A DNA stretch of 64,000 nucleotides from an uncultured Cytophagales bacterium (GTDB taxonomy: Bacteria > Bacteroidota > Bacteroidia > Cytophagales > Cyclobacteriaceae), in contig CAJXNP010000015.1 in the NCBI GenBank assembly GCA_913057175.1, positions 62,001-126,000 of the forward strand, written 5' to 3'. Numbering within the stretch: position 1 is the stretch's first letter; each line of letters opens with the position of its first letter. The position numbers and the translations under genes were made by a program. The notes below the pieces were generated by a model. That model made no database searches, was not told the DNA's origin, and saw only the letters and a program-made list of their open reading frames with translations. Below, in pieces: positions 1 to 9,655 of the stretch.

Positions 1-2
1 TC

Positions 3-908
3 AAAGAGAAAGAAGAAAAAATTGAAAAGCATCGTCAGGACTTGTTAAAGATCAGGGAGTCCCGGGCAAAGGATACAGAAAAGTTAAAAGAGGAAAGTTT
101 CAGCCCAATGAAGTTTTCTATTAGCTTGTTTATTCTATTATTTCTGACAGGATATCTATTTTTCTTTTACGTATCCGCAGCATACAAAGCGCTTTATGTT
201 GATTTTGAAGCCATTGCAGAAGGAATAGCGTCGGGAGCTGGAGTGGGCAGTATTATGCCTCAGTCTTATGAATTAATTGAAGCCCTTCAATTCAATTTCC
301 TTTTAGTATTGGTTCCTTTTGTCTTTTATGCATTCGGTTGGGCGTTTCACGTATTGCTTGAAATGAAAAGCAAAGTGAGAATCGTCTATTTATCATTATT
401 GATCGGGGTGACATTTATTGTCGATTTTCTTTTGGCAATGATCATTCATGCTAACATCGAAAGTGCAAAAGAATTAATGGGATTGACCACAGAGCACTGG
501 TCCACCAGCTCTACTTTTTACATCATCCTGTCATTTGGATTCCTGGTGTACATTGTGTGGAGTATTTTGCTTGATTCGATGTTGAGAGAGTGGGACAAAA
601 AGCAAGTTTCAAAGAATATCAAAAAGATCATCAAGCATTTTCAAAATGACGTCAAAATATTGGAATCCAAGTTGGCTGATACAAGCGCCATAGAAAAACA
701 AATCGCGGATTACCGGGAAGATATTGCTACGGTAATGTACGGAAACCTGAAAAAATACGTCGATCAGTTCTCATCCGGTTGGATGATGTTCTTATCTCCT
801 TCCAACATGAAGGATGCCAAGGAAAATTGTCTGGCGATCAAAAAGGCTTTTGAGGATAAACACAATATCAAAACCGGAACGGTTAAAGTAGTCAGCAAAA
901 GAGGCTAA
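3..908 (+). CDS. Four-helix integral membrane protein with cytoplasmic coiled-coil tail (5' partial)
   Basis: The reading frame is open to the left edge, so the first in-window start (TTG at 42) is probably not the real one. Counting from 42, four hydrophobic helices lie at about residues 24-46, 83-106, 112-137 and 157-180. They are followed by a lysine- and glutamate-rich helical region (about 185-235) and a short soluble tail. The charged, helical N-terminus upstream suggests a longer coiled coil. I do not recognise the family. The next gene, a von Willebrand A-like lipoprotein, starts 26 bases downstream on the same strand, so the two are probably co-transcribed and may act together in the envelope. 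That pairing is inference from position only. Confidence 0.8.
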   Translation, partial: KEKEEKIEKHRQDLLKIRESRAKDTEKLKEESFSPMKFSISLFILLFLTGYLFFFYVSAAYKALYVDFEAIAEGIASGAGVGSIMPQSYELIEALQFNFLLVLVPFVFYAFGWAFHVLLEMKSKVRIVYLSLLIGVTFIVDFLLAMIIHANIESAKELMGLTTEHWSTSSTFYIILSFGFLVYIVWSILLDSMLREWDKKQVSKNIKKIIKHFQNDVKILESKLADTSAIEKQIADYREDIATVMYGNLKKYVDQFSSGWMMFLSPSNMKDAKENCLAIKKAFEDKHNIKTGTVKVVSKRG

Positions 909-934
909 AAAATCGTTCATCTAAACTCAATATC

Positions 935-1750
935 ATGAAAAAATCACTAAAGATAAATATGCCGGCTTTGGCAGTCCTTGTAATATTAACAATGCTTGCA
1001 GGATGTGGCAAACCCCCAAAAGAAAAAAAGGCTTCCCAAAGAATGAAGCACAATTACATTGTGCTGCTCGACCTGTCGGACCGGATCATCGTTCAGGAAA
1101 ATCAACCCGATCGCGACAAGGAAATCATCCGGAAACTATATGGAATGTTTGAGGGCCAGGTTAAAAAAGATCTGTACATCAAATCTCGGGATGAAATCAA
1201 GGTAGTAATCGCCCCACAGAAGGGAAGCGATGTGAGAAGAGATGTCTTTGAAGACCGGTTGTATGTCAATATGGATAACATCCAGAAGATCTACAGAAGG
1301 TCAAAAGAAGACGAAAGAAGAAAAGACTTCTATGCGAATCTTGATTCCCTTTACCAGGAAGCGCTTTTCAGCAAAAAACCGGAAGATTACCACGGAGCGG
1401 ATATCTGGAAATACTTTTACGAAGACCTGAAAGTGGATTATGTAAAAGATACGTTGACGGAAAATTACCTTTTCATCCTGACGGATGGCTACCCGATCGT
1501 TGGTAAAAACCAGATAAAACTCCAGGAGGTGAAAAATGAATATCCGGATCTCCACATTGTACTGATAGAAGCGGCTCCAAGGGAAAAAGACATGGAATGG
1601 GATCGCATCATGGGAATCTGGGAAAACTGGTTTGACAATATTGGCGTGAAGCAATACACACTTATCAAGCGTGGCGCTATCTCAAAAGAGCTGGAACAGA
1701 TAGAGGATGTCCTGAATAGTGAAGGAAATTCTTCTCTTACCCTAAAATAA
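935..1750 (+). CDS. von Willebrand factor A-like lipoprotein
   Basis: The 271-residue protein has a lipoprotein signal with lipobox LAGC (Cys24), so it should be lipid-anchored in the envelope. The mature part begins with a hydrophobic strand ending in DLSDR (residues 46-50), and a second strand ends in FILTDGY near residue 184. Both positions fit the metal-site loops of a von Willebrand A / Rossmann-like fold, although the first loop lacks the full DxSxS ligand set. The middle is highly charged and helical. It follows a multi-helix membrane protein by 26 bases. The von Willebrand A call rests on these two motifs and should be confirmed by profile search. No substrate can be inferred. Confidence 0.65.
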   Translation: MKKSLKINMPALAVLVILTMLAGCGKPPKEKKASQRMKHNYIVLLDLSDRIIVQENQPDRDKEIIRKLYGMFEGQVKKDLYIKSRDEIKVVIAPQKGSDVRRDVFEDRLYVNMDNIQKIYRRSKEDERRKDFYANLDSLYQEALFSKKPEDYHGADIWKYFYEDLKVDYVKDTLTENYLFILTDGYPIVGKNQIKLQEVKNEYPDLHIVLIEAAPREKDMEWDRIMGIWENWFDNIGVKQYTLIKRGAISKELEQIEDVLNSEGNSSLTLK

Positions 1751-1790
1751 GCTGGTATAGACCTGCTTAGATTTTAGTAAGATTTAAAGA

Positions 1791-1834
1791 AAGCCACGAA
1801 TGCGCGAATAAAAATATTCGCGCATTCGTGGCTT
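1791..1834. terminator. Perfect 20-bp hairpin, AAAA loop
   Basis: Positions 1791-1810 and 1815-1834 are exact inverted complements separated by AAAA. The hairpin starts 41 bases after the stop of the vWA-like lipoprotein gene, so it may act as a terminator. No strong T-tract follows on the plus strand. The stem core (GCCACGAATGCGCGAAT) also resembles dispersed intergenic palindromes of Bacteroidota as I remember them, so a repeat-element origin is equally possible. Confidence 0.6.
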
Positions 1835-1884
1835 ATTTCATTAAGTTTGTACAACATCTTTTATTGCCTTGTACTAACAAAAAA

Positions 1885-2166
1885 ATGAAGAACTATAAAA
1901 TTGAAATGGGTAATTATCTTGAAGATTACTCGATTTTTTACAATGAAAGCGATGGTCGGGGAGTCAAAAGAGAACTAAAGATTGACGTAGATATTATTAA
2001 TTCAAGCGTCTTCAATCTCTTTTCAAAAGGGAGAGTTACCATTTATCTTGACAGCTTTACAGCATGGAATTCACTTCAAGTTTTAACACTCTATGAATAC
2101 TCGATAGTTATTAAGAGAGTTTATAACTATTTACGAAAGAAAAGATATGAAATAAGATTTGAATAA
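1885..2166 (+). CDS. Small hypothetical protein, 93 aa
   Basis: I chose the ATG at 1885. A longer frame would begin with GTG at 1828, but that codon lies inside the perfect hairpin, and its extra 19 residues look non-coding. The product is a soluble protein with mixed strand and helix and no signal peptide. It ends in a basic segment with several tyrosines (YNYLRKKRYEIRFE). I recognise no family. It stands alone between the hairpin and a 197-base AT-rich gap, and its AT content is higher than that of the neighbouring genes. It could be a small orphan or a spurious frame. Confidence 0.45.
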   Translation: MKNYKIEMGNYLEDYSIFYNESDGRGVKRELKIDVDIINSSVFNLFSKGRVTIYLDSFTAWNSLQVLTLYEYSIVIKRVYNYLRKKRYEIRFE

Positions 2167-2363
2167 ACCTTTCGATTGGATTTCAAGCAGAATAAAGGTA
2201 AAAGGGTAAAATAATGTGGGTTTTCGATTTGCTTGGTTAATTTGAATGATTCAATTATAGAGGTAATTTTTTTAACGAACAAATATTCAGTCAAAAATTT
2301 ACTGAAGATATTTTAAGAAAGCTGAAAGTATATTGAAAAAAGGAAAAAATATCTCATAAAATT

Positions 2364-3551
2364 TTAAAATTTTTGCAAAACACTTTCAATCTTTTCGCCG
2401 GTTTCAAGTATCTCATCCTCACTAATAATAAGTGGTGGAGCTATCCGCATGCTATTATCACAAAACAGGAACCAATCGCTTAAAACACCATTTTTAAGCA
2501 TTTTTTCAATGATTTTCTGCAGCAATTCAAACGATTCAAATTCCGCTGCCATCATCAGTCCTTTTCTCCTAACTTCCCTAACCATTCTGTTCCTTATCAA
2601 ATGATCATGGATTAATTGTGATTTTGTTTCAACAACGTTCAGTAAACCGGATTCACGTATAATTTTCAGATTAGCCAGGGAAGCTGCTGCAGAAACAGGA
2701 TGGCCTCCAAATGTAGTGATGTGGCCCAGCATAGGGTTATTTGTCAAAGAATGCATAATTTCCTTGCGGGAAATAAAAGCTCCTATAGGCATCCCTCCTC
2801 CCATTCCCTTTGCCGAAACGACAAGATCCGGAACAATACCGTAATGTTCAAAAGCCCAAAACTTGCCTGTTCGACCAAAGCCACATTGTATTTCATCGAC
2901 AATCAATAACGTTCTCTCATCATCGCATTTTCTTCTTAACTTTTTAAAATAACCATTTGGAGCTACCCTCACTCCTGCCTCACCCTGGAATGTTTCGATG
3001 ATAACGGCTGCTGTATGTTCATTAATCATTTCCAAATCCTCCTCGATCCCAAATCTGATTTGATGAACTCCGGGAATCAAGGGTCTGAATGCCTGCTTCA
3101 GAGACTCATTTCCCGCTACTGAAAGAGCACCCTGTGTGGAGCCGTGATAGGCACTATAACAGGATATAATTTCCCGCCGGCCTGTGTATCTCTTTGCCAG
3201 TTTAATGGCCCCTTCCACAGCTTCAGAACCACTATTTACAAAATAGACATTATCAAGAGGGTCAGGCAGCGTGGCTGCCAAAGCTTTTGCCAGTTCCACT
3301 TGTGGAGATTGGATCAACTCTCCGTAAACCATCACATGCATGTGCTTGTCAACCTGATCCTTCACTGCTTTCACAATTGCCGGATGGTTATGTCCAAGAC
3401 TGGAAACGCCTATTCCTGAAATCAGATCGACTGTTTTCTCACCATTCGGACCGTAAAGATAAATTCCCTCAGCCCGTTCTACTTCCAGCATCAAGGGAAA
3501 TTCAGTGGTCTGTGCAAGATGTTGTAAAAATAGTTGCCTATTTGATGACAT
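2364..3551 (-). CDS. Class III PLP-dependent aminotransferase
   Basis: The 395-residue cytoplasmic enzyme belongs to the acetylornithine/ornithine/4-aminobutyrate aminotransferase group, which moves an amino group from an omega-amine donor to 2-oxoglutarate using pyridoxal phosphate. Family marks visible are NSGSEAVEGAIKLAKR (about 106-121, cofactor phosphate site), VDEIQCGFGRTG with Asp219, and SAKGMGGGMPIGAF with the Schiff-base Lys248. Length is normal for the family. It is transcribed divergently from the propeller/barrel protein, with only 45 bases between the starts. No arginine, lysine or GABA pathway gene is nearby, so the substrate is not resolved. Confidence 0.92.
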   Translation of the reverse strand: MSSNRQLFLQHLAQTTEFPLMLEVERAEGIYLYGPNGEKTVDLISGIGVSSLGHNHPAIVKAVKDQVDKHMHVMVYGELIQSPQVELAKALAATLPDPLDNVYFVNSGSEAVEGAIKLAKRYTGRREIISCYSAYHGSTQGALSVAGNESLKQAFRPLIPGVHQIRFGIEEDLEMINEHTAAVIIETFQGEAGVRVAPNGYFKKLRRKCDDERTLLIVDEIQCGFGRTGKFWAFEHYGIVPDLVVSAKGMGGGMPIGAFISRKEIMHSLTNNPMLGHITTFGGHPVSAAASLANLKIIRESGLLNVVETKSQLIHDHLIRNRMVREVRRKGLMMAAEFESFELLQKIIEKMLKNGVLSDWFLFCDNSMRIAPPLIISEDEILETGEKIESVLQKF

Positions 3552-3596
3552 TTTAAGTTAATTGATGTTCTTTGGCCTGAATTAACAATATTCTGA

Positions 3597-6446
3597 ATGA
3601 AAAATAAACTTTTCGCATTCATTATCCTCATTCACATTTCCAGTTTCAGCCTTGCGCAAAATCCTGTAATGGAAAACAATCCCGTTTCTGTCAAATGGGA
3701 ACGAATCATCACACCGTACTTCAATATTATTTTTCCAAAAGGCAGCGAAGACCTCGCACAGAGAACAGCCAATTTGCTGGAAACCGTTTACGAACCCGGA
3801 GCAATCTCCATGGATAAATACCCTAAGAAAACTTCTGTCATCCTGCAAAATAAAAATGCCATTAGCAACGGTTTTGTATCATGGACTCCCTATCGTTCGG
3901 AATTCAATACCTTTCCATCCCAGGCCTGGTACCTGAACGGCAACAACGACTGGATGGAATTATTGAGTTTTCACGAATACCGCCATATGGTTCAGATCCA
4001 GAAAAGCAAGGTTGGATTTAATAAAATTGTTAATATTTTGTTTGGCCAGGCTTCTACTGCCGCCATGGCCAATTTCGCAGCGCCTGATTGGTTTTGGGAG
4101 GGAGACGCTACCGTTATGGAAACAGCATTGACTCAATCGGGACGAGGGAGAATTCCTCATTTCGATCTCATTTTCAGATCAAACTTAATGGAAAAAGGCT
4201 CTTTCACCTACAATAAGCAATATCTGAGATCTTTTAAGGATGCAGTTCCGGACCAGTATGTGACCGGCTATCACTTTACCGGCTATTTACGGGAAAAGTA
4301 TGGAGTGGATGTAATGGAAAAGGTTACAGAGCATGCATGGAAATGGTCGTTTGTTCCTTTTATGTTTTCCAATTCATTGAAAAAATATACCGGCAAATAC
4401 TTATTAGACAACTACAGGGACTTCGTAGACCATCAAAAATCAGAATGGGAAAACCAAATAGAAAAACTGGGAGTAATAGACTACGAACCCATTAACAAGA
4501 GACAAGACCATATCTTTACAAATTACACCTATCCTCACCTAATGGAAGATGGAAAAATCCTGGCTCTTAAATCAGGTTTGGGTGACATCCATACTTTTGT
4601 ATTCATTGATCAAAAAGGAAAGGAAAAAGAACTATTCATTCCCGGATTTATGCAACCTACCGGAAGATTTTCTTTTAATGGCCAAAAAATTGTCTGGGAT
4701 GAGGTTACTCCCGACCTTCGATGGGGCGCGAGGAATTATTCGGATGTAAAACTATATGACCTCGAAAATGGGAAAATAGAAAGAATTACTTTAAATGAGC
4801 GATACTCATCCTCTGCTATTTCTCCAGATGGCAAAAAGATCGTCACAACTAAAAATGATACGAAATATCAAAACAGCCTGGTCGTGCTTGACCTTTATGG
4901 AAACATTCTGCATGAATATATAGATCCTCAAAATGCAATTTATTTGTGCCCGGACTGGACAGAAGATTCACAGAAAATAATCGCCGTAAAATTGTTGAAC
5001 AGAAACAAATCAATTGTTTTAATCGATCCGAAAAAGGGAGCTGAAGAAGTTGTGTTTGAAGGGTTTGAAGAAAACATGCATTATCCCAAAAAATGTGGGG
5101 ATTATATCTTTTATCAGTCACCTTACAATGGCATTGGAAATATTTATGTAATGGATATTAACACAAAGATCCATTATCAGGTGACGAATGCCCGTTATGG
5201 AGCCTACCATCCATTTCTGGATACAAAGACCAATACCCTGTATTTTAACAACCACCAGGAGTTTGGTTATGATATCGCTTCCATTCCTTTTGATATTGAA
5301 AGCTTAACAGAAAAATCAAAAGTGAAAGTTTTTAAAGATCCACTTCCGGAAGTATTGGCCAATCAGGAATCAGGTACAATTGAACCTGAAGACATTGCTG
5401 ATTATCAGTTTCCCATTGAAAAATACAGCAGCCTAAAAGGCATCATCAATCCACATAGCTGGGGAGTAACAGTTGGTTCACTTGACAATGAGTATGTGTT
5501 TTTTGTCAATTCCAGAGATATCCGAAGCACCACTTCCATCAATGGAGGATATGCTTACAATTTCAATGAAAATGCCGGAAAATGGGAAGTCACCGCCAGC
5601 TACCAGGGATTGTACCCCATCACAGACTTTTCATTTTACAGCGGAGACCGAAGAATGACAAATGTGTTCAACGACACTGCACGCACTGTCAGCTGGGATG
5701 AAACCGGGATCGAACTGGGCCTAAGGGTGCCTATCAATCTGACGCGAAACAGGTATTATCAAAATGTTTTACTTGGAGCAAAAGCAGGATTTACAGAAGT
5801 GAGTAATTACTACTACCCATATGAACCAAGGTTTATCACAATCAATGGGAATTTGCAGTCATTAAAACTCAACGCCAACTTCCGGAGATTACTGAAAGTA
5901 AGCAAACGGGATATTTATAGCAGGTGGGGGCAGGTATTCAACATGTATTTCTTCTCAACTCCTTTCAAAGGTGATTATGAAAGCACATTGTTCGCTTTGG
6001 ATGCTTCAGCCTTTTTTCCCGGAATTTTTAAGCACCATTCATTTTTTGTTCGGGGAGGATATAAATACGAAAACGATTGGAATTACACATTTTCCAGTCC
6101 CATTAGATTCCCGAGAGGATATAATTATTCTTCCTTCGACAACTTTTACATGGCATCTTTTAACTATAGTCTTCCCTTGCTCTACCCTGACCTGGGCGTC
6201 GGACCGTTACTCTATATTCAAAGGATTCGTGCCAACCTCTTTTATGATTACGGAAAAGGAGAAACCGAAAGCAACTTTAACTTCTTTGCTAAGGACAAGA
6301 CGTACAATAGCACTGGAATTGAAGTGAATTTTGAGTTTAATGTTATGCGGTACCTGGCTCTTCTGGATGTAGGGTTCCGGGTGAATTACCTGCCTGATGA
6401 ACAGGATGTTTCTTATGACATCATAATTGGGAGTTTAGGGTTTTGA
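3597..6446 (+). CDS. Outer-membrane protein: HExxH peptidase-like domain, beta-propeller and C-terminal barrel
   Basis: The 949-residue protein has a signal peptide ending near LAQ (residue 21). HEYRH (126-130) followed by WFWEGDA with Glu168 is the gluzincin zinc-site pattern (HExxH plus downstream Glu), so a metallopeptidase active site appears intact. Residues about 300-580 contain repeated strands with phrases such as SPDGKKI and DWTEDSQKI, typical of TolB-like propeller blades. From about 620 to the end, alternating aromatic strands finishing in a terminal Phe (GSLGF) suggest a BamA/surface-antigen-type barrel. It probably sits in the outer membrane with the peptidase and propeller attached. 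Similar proteins are common but uncharacterised in Bacteroidota. The start at 3597 gives a clean signal peptide. Confidence 0.85.
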   Translation: MKNKLFAFIILIHISSFSLAQNPVMENNPVSVKWERIITPYFNIIFPKGSEDLAQRTANLLETVYEPGAISMDKYPKKTSVILQNKNAISNGFVSWTPYRSEFNTFPSQAWYLNGNNDWMELLSFHEYRHMVQIQKSKVGFNKIVNILFGQASTAAMANFAAPDWFWEGDATVMETALTQSGRGRIPHFDLIFRSNLMEKGSFTYNKQYLRSFKDAVPDQYVTGYHFTGYLREKYGVDVMEKVTEHAWKWSFVPFMFSNSLKKYTGKYLLDNYRDFVDHQKSEWENQIEKLGVIDYEPINKRQDHIFTNYTYPHLMEDGKILALKSGLGDIHTFVFIDQKGKEKELFIPGFMQPTGRFSFNGQKIVWDEVTPDLRWGARNYSDVKLYDLENGKIERITLNERYSSSAISPDGKKIVTTKNDTKYQNSLVVLDLYGNILHEYIDPQNAIYLCPDWTEDSQKIIAVKLLNRNKSIVLIDPKKGAEEVVFEGFEENMHYPKKCGDYIFYQSPYNGIGNIYVMDINTKIHYQVTNARYGAYHPFLDTKTNTLYFNNHQEFGYDIASIPFDIESLTEKSKVKVFKDPLPEVLANQESGTIEPEDIADYQFPIEKYSSLKGIINPHSWGVTVGSLDNEYVFFVNSRDIRSTTSINGGYAYNFNENAGKWEVTASYQGLYPITDFSFYSGDRRMTNVFNDTARTVSWDETGIELGLRVPINLTRNRYYQNVLLGAKAGFTEVSNYYYPYEPRFITINGNLQSLKLNANFRRLLKVSKRDIYSRWGQVFNMYFFSTPFKGDYESTLFALDASAFFPGIFKHHSFFVRGGYKYENDWNYTFSSPIRFPRGYNYSSFDNFYMASFNYSLPLLYPDLGVGPLLYIQRIRANLFYDYGKGETESNFNFFAKDKTYNSTGIEVNFEFNVMRYLALLDVGFRVNYLPDEQDVSYDIIIGSLGF

Positions 6447-6518
6447 CCGTTCAGAATTATTGGAAGCTATCTCAACAAGATCCTTTGAGAGATTTTGAGA
6501 CAGCTCCTGGGATGATTT

Positions 6519-6965
6519 TTATTCCACCCTCACCCATGTCTCTTTCAACAGAATATCGCCATTTTCTGAAGGTATTGTTCCTGAGTGCTTCCATGTATTC
6601 CCATCTACTTCAGCTTCAAAAGTGATGGTTTCACCGGCTACTCCGGGAACAGAATGGTATTTGAGGGTTTCGGCATAGGTATCCCCATCATAGGTATACG
6701 TCCCCCCGCCTGCTACTATCGTAGAATCGGTTTCCTGAAACCCAAATGAAAAATGTGTAGCAGTCAATAGTTTACGCGAAGGAGCGTCAGATTCTCCCAT
6801 AACAATTGTCGTGTCCGGATATTCCATAATAATTTCCGTCATTTTCCAAACACCGATCAAATCATCCGAATGATCATCAGCAATTGAAGTTTCTTCAGGT
6901 TTTGGCGCATTGCAGCTGGAAATTAATATAATAATTCCCAGGTATATAGGAATTAAGCTTTTCAT
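6519..6965 (-). CDS. Lipocalin-like lipoprotein
   Basis: The 148-residue protein has a lipoprotein signal with lipobox ISSC (Cys18). The mature part opens with a short acidic linker and then LIGVWKMTE, the usual first-strand pattern (G-x-W) of lipocalin-like domains found in small Bacteroidota lipoproteins. The rest is predicted beta strand, consistent with a small barrel. Its ligand is unknown. It is convergent with the propeller/barrel gene (72 bases between the stops) and is a single-gene unit. Confidence 0.72.
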   Translation of the reverse strand: MKSLIPIYLGIIILISSCNAPKPEETSIADDHSDDLIGVWKMTEIIMEYPDTTIVMGESDAPSRKLLTATHFSFGFQETDSTIVAGGGTYTYDGDTYAETLKYHSVPGVAGETITFEAEVDGNTWKHSGTIPSENGDILLKETWVRVE

Positions 6966-7181
6966 AGTGAAGAGGTTAAGTTTGTGATGAATTAATTTGG
7001 CAACATATAATTTAAGGAATATTGAATTTAAAACCTATAAAATAAAATTGTAGAAAATCGCTATCCCACCCATCATGCAACATATTTTTCATCCATCGTG
7101 AATTTTCCTGTAATAAATATTGTTGGTCTATAAACATTAGCCGGATTTTATTATTTTCAATTTCATGAATCAAAATCAGCT

Positions 7182-7733
7182 ATGAATAGACGTGAAGTCA
7201 TCCACTCACTTGGCCTGGTGTCCACCCATGTGCTGTTTCCATCTATACTATCAGGATTTTTATCCAGGTGTTCTAATTCAAATCAGGAAAGTTATACCTC
7301 TCAATTTTTTGGCCCGGAAGAATATGATGCAATTCAAAAGACCATTGACATCATTCTCCCGAAAACGACAACAAAATCAGCCTCTCAGGTTGGTGTCCAC
7401 CAATTTCTCGATGAAGTATTTGCAAAATGCCTTACTGCGAATCAGCAGGAAATCGTTCATGAGGGAGCGAAAATTCTTCAAAATGGTTTATCCTCTTCAG
7501 AAGATCAAATAACTTTCTTAACAGAAGTTGACCAAAAGGCCTATGAAAACGATGATCAATATGCCTTTTTCAAAACCATCAAACAATACACGCTTGTAGG
7601 ATTCTTTACTTCTCAGGAGGGAGAAACCAAAGCAAGTAACTATGTGAAATTCCCAGGTGACTACAAAGGAGATATCAAACTTAACGAAAACACCTTGAAC
7701 TATGGAGAAACTGGCCTCAGATTCTACCTCTAA
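7182..7733 (+). CDS. Gluconate 2-dehydrogenase subunit 3-like protein
   Basis: The 183-residue protein begins MNRREVIHSLGLV, a twin-arginine-type signal, then a hydrophobic core and a serine/asparagine-rich linker. Residues 40-160 (FGPEEYDAIQKTIDIILP, then GVHQFLDEVF, ending FFTSQEGE) match the small-subunit pattern of membrane gluconate 2-dehydrogenases. This subunit normally accompanies a GMC flavoprotein and helps its export or assembly. The GMC gene overlaps its 3' end by 32 bases, which strongly supports a two-subunit periplasmic sugar or alcohol dehydrogenase. The natural substrate and electron acceptor are unknown, and no cytochrome c subunit lies beside them. Confidence 0.82.
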   Translation: MNRREVIHSLGLVSTHVLFPSILSGFLSRCSNSNQESYTSQFFGPEEYDAIQKTIDIILPKTTTKSASQVGVHQFLDEVFAKCLTANQQEIVHEGAKILQNGLSSSEDQITFLTEVDQKAYENDDQYAFFKTIKQYTLVGFFTSQEGETKASNYVKFPGDYKGDIKLNENTLNYGETGLRFYL

Positions 7734-9441
7734 AAAGCAGGCTTATAATATTTTGGGAAAGGGAGCATCCCAAAACACCTATGATGCCATTGTCATCGGA
7801 TCGGGAATGTCAGGTGGGATAGCAGCAAAAGAGCTAACCCAGGCCGGACTCAAAACACTCGTTCTGGAGAGAGGGAGAATGGTGGAACATGTGAAGGATT
7901 ATCCAACAGCCACAACAGATCCGTGGGATATGCCCTTAAGAAACCTGGTCAGTGAAGAAGAGAAAAAAGATTATGAAATTCAGAAAACACTCTACCTTTT
8001 TGGACAAGACTGTAAGCATTTCCTGGTAAAGGATAGCGAAAGCCCTTATCATCAATCAAAGCCTTTTATGTGGTACAGGGGTAATCAAATGGGAGGCAGA
8101 TCCCTCTTATGGGCTAAGCATACCTTCAGGTTAAGTGATTATGATTTTGAAGCAAATGCCAGGGAAGGAATCGGGATTGATTGGCCCATCCGGTACAAGG
8201 ACATTGCCCCATGGTATGATTACATAGAAAGCTACATTGGTGTAAGCGGTAACAATGATGGCATTCCTCAGCTACCTGATGGAAAATTTCTTCCACCTTT
8301 TGAAATGAATGTTTTCGAAAAGCATTTGAAAAAGCGTATTAAAGAAGAGTTTGCTGAGCGAGACCTCATCATCAGCAGAATGGCAATCCTGACTCAGGAT
8401 CATAACGGTCGTCAAAAATGTAGAAATCGCAACCTTTGCCACCGCGGATGCATATTTGGCGCATATTATTCCAGCAACTCTGCTTCCTTACCTGATGCTG
8501 CAAAAACAGGTAACCTCACCATGCGGCCCTACTCTATTGTCGAAAGACTCATTTTCGATCCGGAAACCAGGAAATTAAAAGGCGTTAGCATTATTGACTC
8601 AGAAACAGGAGAAAGTGAAGAATTCTATGCAAAAGTGGTATTCCTTAATGCTTCTACGATAGCGAGCACACAGATTTTGTTACAATCTGCAACGGATGAA
8701 TTCCCAGATGGATTAGGCAACTCCAGTGGCGCACTGGGTCATTATCTCATGGATCACCATGCTTCAGTGGGGGCAATTGGTGGATATTCAGGACTCAAAG
8801 ATTCATTCTACTACGGACAACGGCCGGCGAGCGTCTATATTCCCCGATTCAGAAATTTAACCAAAAATGACCAGGAATATCTAAGAGGGTATACTTTTGA
8901 AAACTACACCAACCGATCAAACTGGACAAGAGGATTCAATGAGCCGGGGATTGGCGCCCAATGGAAAGAAAACCTGACTAAACCAGGAGACTGGTTTGCC
9001 TATTTCGAAGCATATGGAGAGACATTGCCCGTCTTTGAGAACACTATAACCTTGCATCCGACCAGGAAGGATAAATGGGGCCTTCCTCAGCCCGATATTT
9101 CGATGGAATATGGTGAAAATGAATTGAAGATGAGAAAAGATATGCAATCAACCGCCGTAGAAATGCTGGAAGCCTCCGGATTGGATTGGGTAAGTCCGTT
9201 TGATCATCAACCTCCTCCCGGAACGGTCATCCATGAAATGGGAACAGCGCGAATGGGTAATGATCCAAAAACATCATTCTTGAATAAATGGAACCAGGCG
9301 CATGAAATAAAAAACCTTTTTGTGACTGATGGATCATTCATGGTTTCCTCACCTCCTCAAAATCCCTCATTAACCTATATGGCCATGACAGCCAGGGCAT
9401 GCAATTATGCTGTAGAGCAATTAAAGAAGGGAATATTGTAG
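7702..9441 (+). CDS. GMC-family FAD-dependent oxidoreductase
   Basis: The 579-residue flavoprotein carries the FAD-binding motif IGSGMSGGIAAKEL (GxGxxG, about 32-45), a glutamate ending the second strand (LERG), and the C-terminal GMC signature IHEMGTARMG then NPSLTYMAMTARA with the conserved catalytic-region histidine. The cysteine-containing segment CRNRNLCHRGCIFGAY fits gluconate 2-dehydrogenase-type large subunits. It overlaps the subunit-3 gene by 32 bases in another frame, so translation is likely coupled. It has no signal peptide of its own and probably crosses the membrane with the Tat-signal partner. The reaction is oxidation of a hydroxyl group on a sugar or polyol. Substrate identity is not visible from sequence. 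Confidence 0.9.
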   Translation: MEKLASDSTSKKQAYNILGKGASQNTYDAIVIGSGMSGGIAAKELTQAGLKTLVLERGRMVEHVKDYPTATTDPWDMPLRNLVSEEEKKDYEIQKTLYLFGQDCKHFLVKDSESPYHQSKPFMWYRGNQMGGRSLLWAKHTFRLSDYDFEANAREGIGIDWPIRYKDIAPWYDYIESYIGVSGNNDGIPQLPDGKFLPPFEMNVFEKHLKKRIKEEFAERDLIISRMAILTQDHNGRQKCRNRNLCHRGCIFGAYYSSNSASLPDAAKTGNLTMRPYSIVERLIFDPETRKLKGVSIIDSETGESEEFYAKVVFLNASTIASTQILLQSATDEFPDGLGNSSGALGHYLMDHHASVGAIGGYSGLKDSFYYGQRPASVYIPRFRNLTKNDQEYLRGYTFENYTNRSNWTRGFNEPGIGAQWKENLTKPGDWFAYFEAYGETLPVFENTITLHPTRKDKWGLPQPDISMEYGENELKMRKDMQSTAVEMLEASGLDWVSPFDHQPPPGTVIHEMGTARMGNDPKTSFLNKWNQAHEIKNLFVTDGSFMVSSPPQNPSLTYMAMTARACNYAVEQLKKGIL

Positions 9442-9655
9442 AATCAGAAGAAAATGCTGGTAGTTGGGAAGGGTTGGTAAGTTGATTGAGGCGGGCGGGT
9501 TGCTGGTTTCTTGTTGCTGGTTGACAATCTGTCTTAGCCTGAAATAGGTTGACCGATTTAATTGTGTTACAACTACCGGACGCATAGTTATTCTCTCCCT
9601 TTTGAGCTGCAGTTCGAATTTTTAGCTTCTCGCCTCAGGTTATGAGAAAAAGTCA

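Noticed and set aside
9430-9590. Open frame of about 50 codons on the minus strand after the GMC gene
   Set aside because: The Gln/Asn/Pro-rich product comes from a low-complexity TTGCTGGTT-type run, with no supporting motif. I take the 213-base gap as non-coding.
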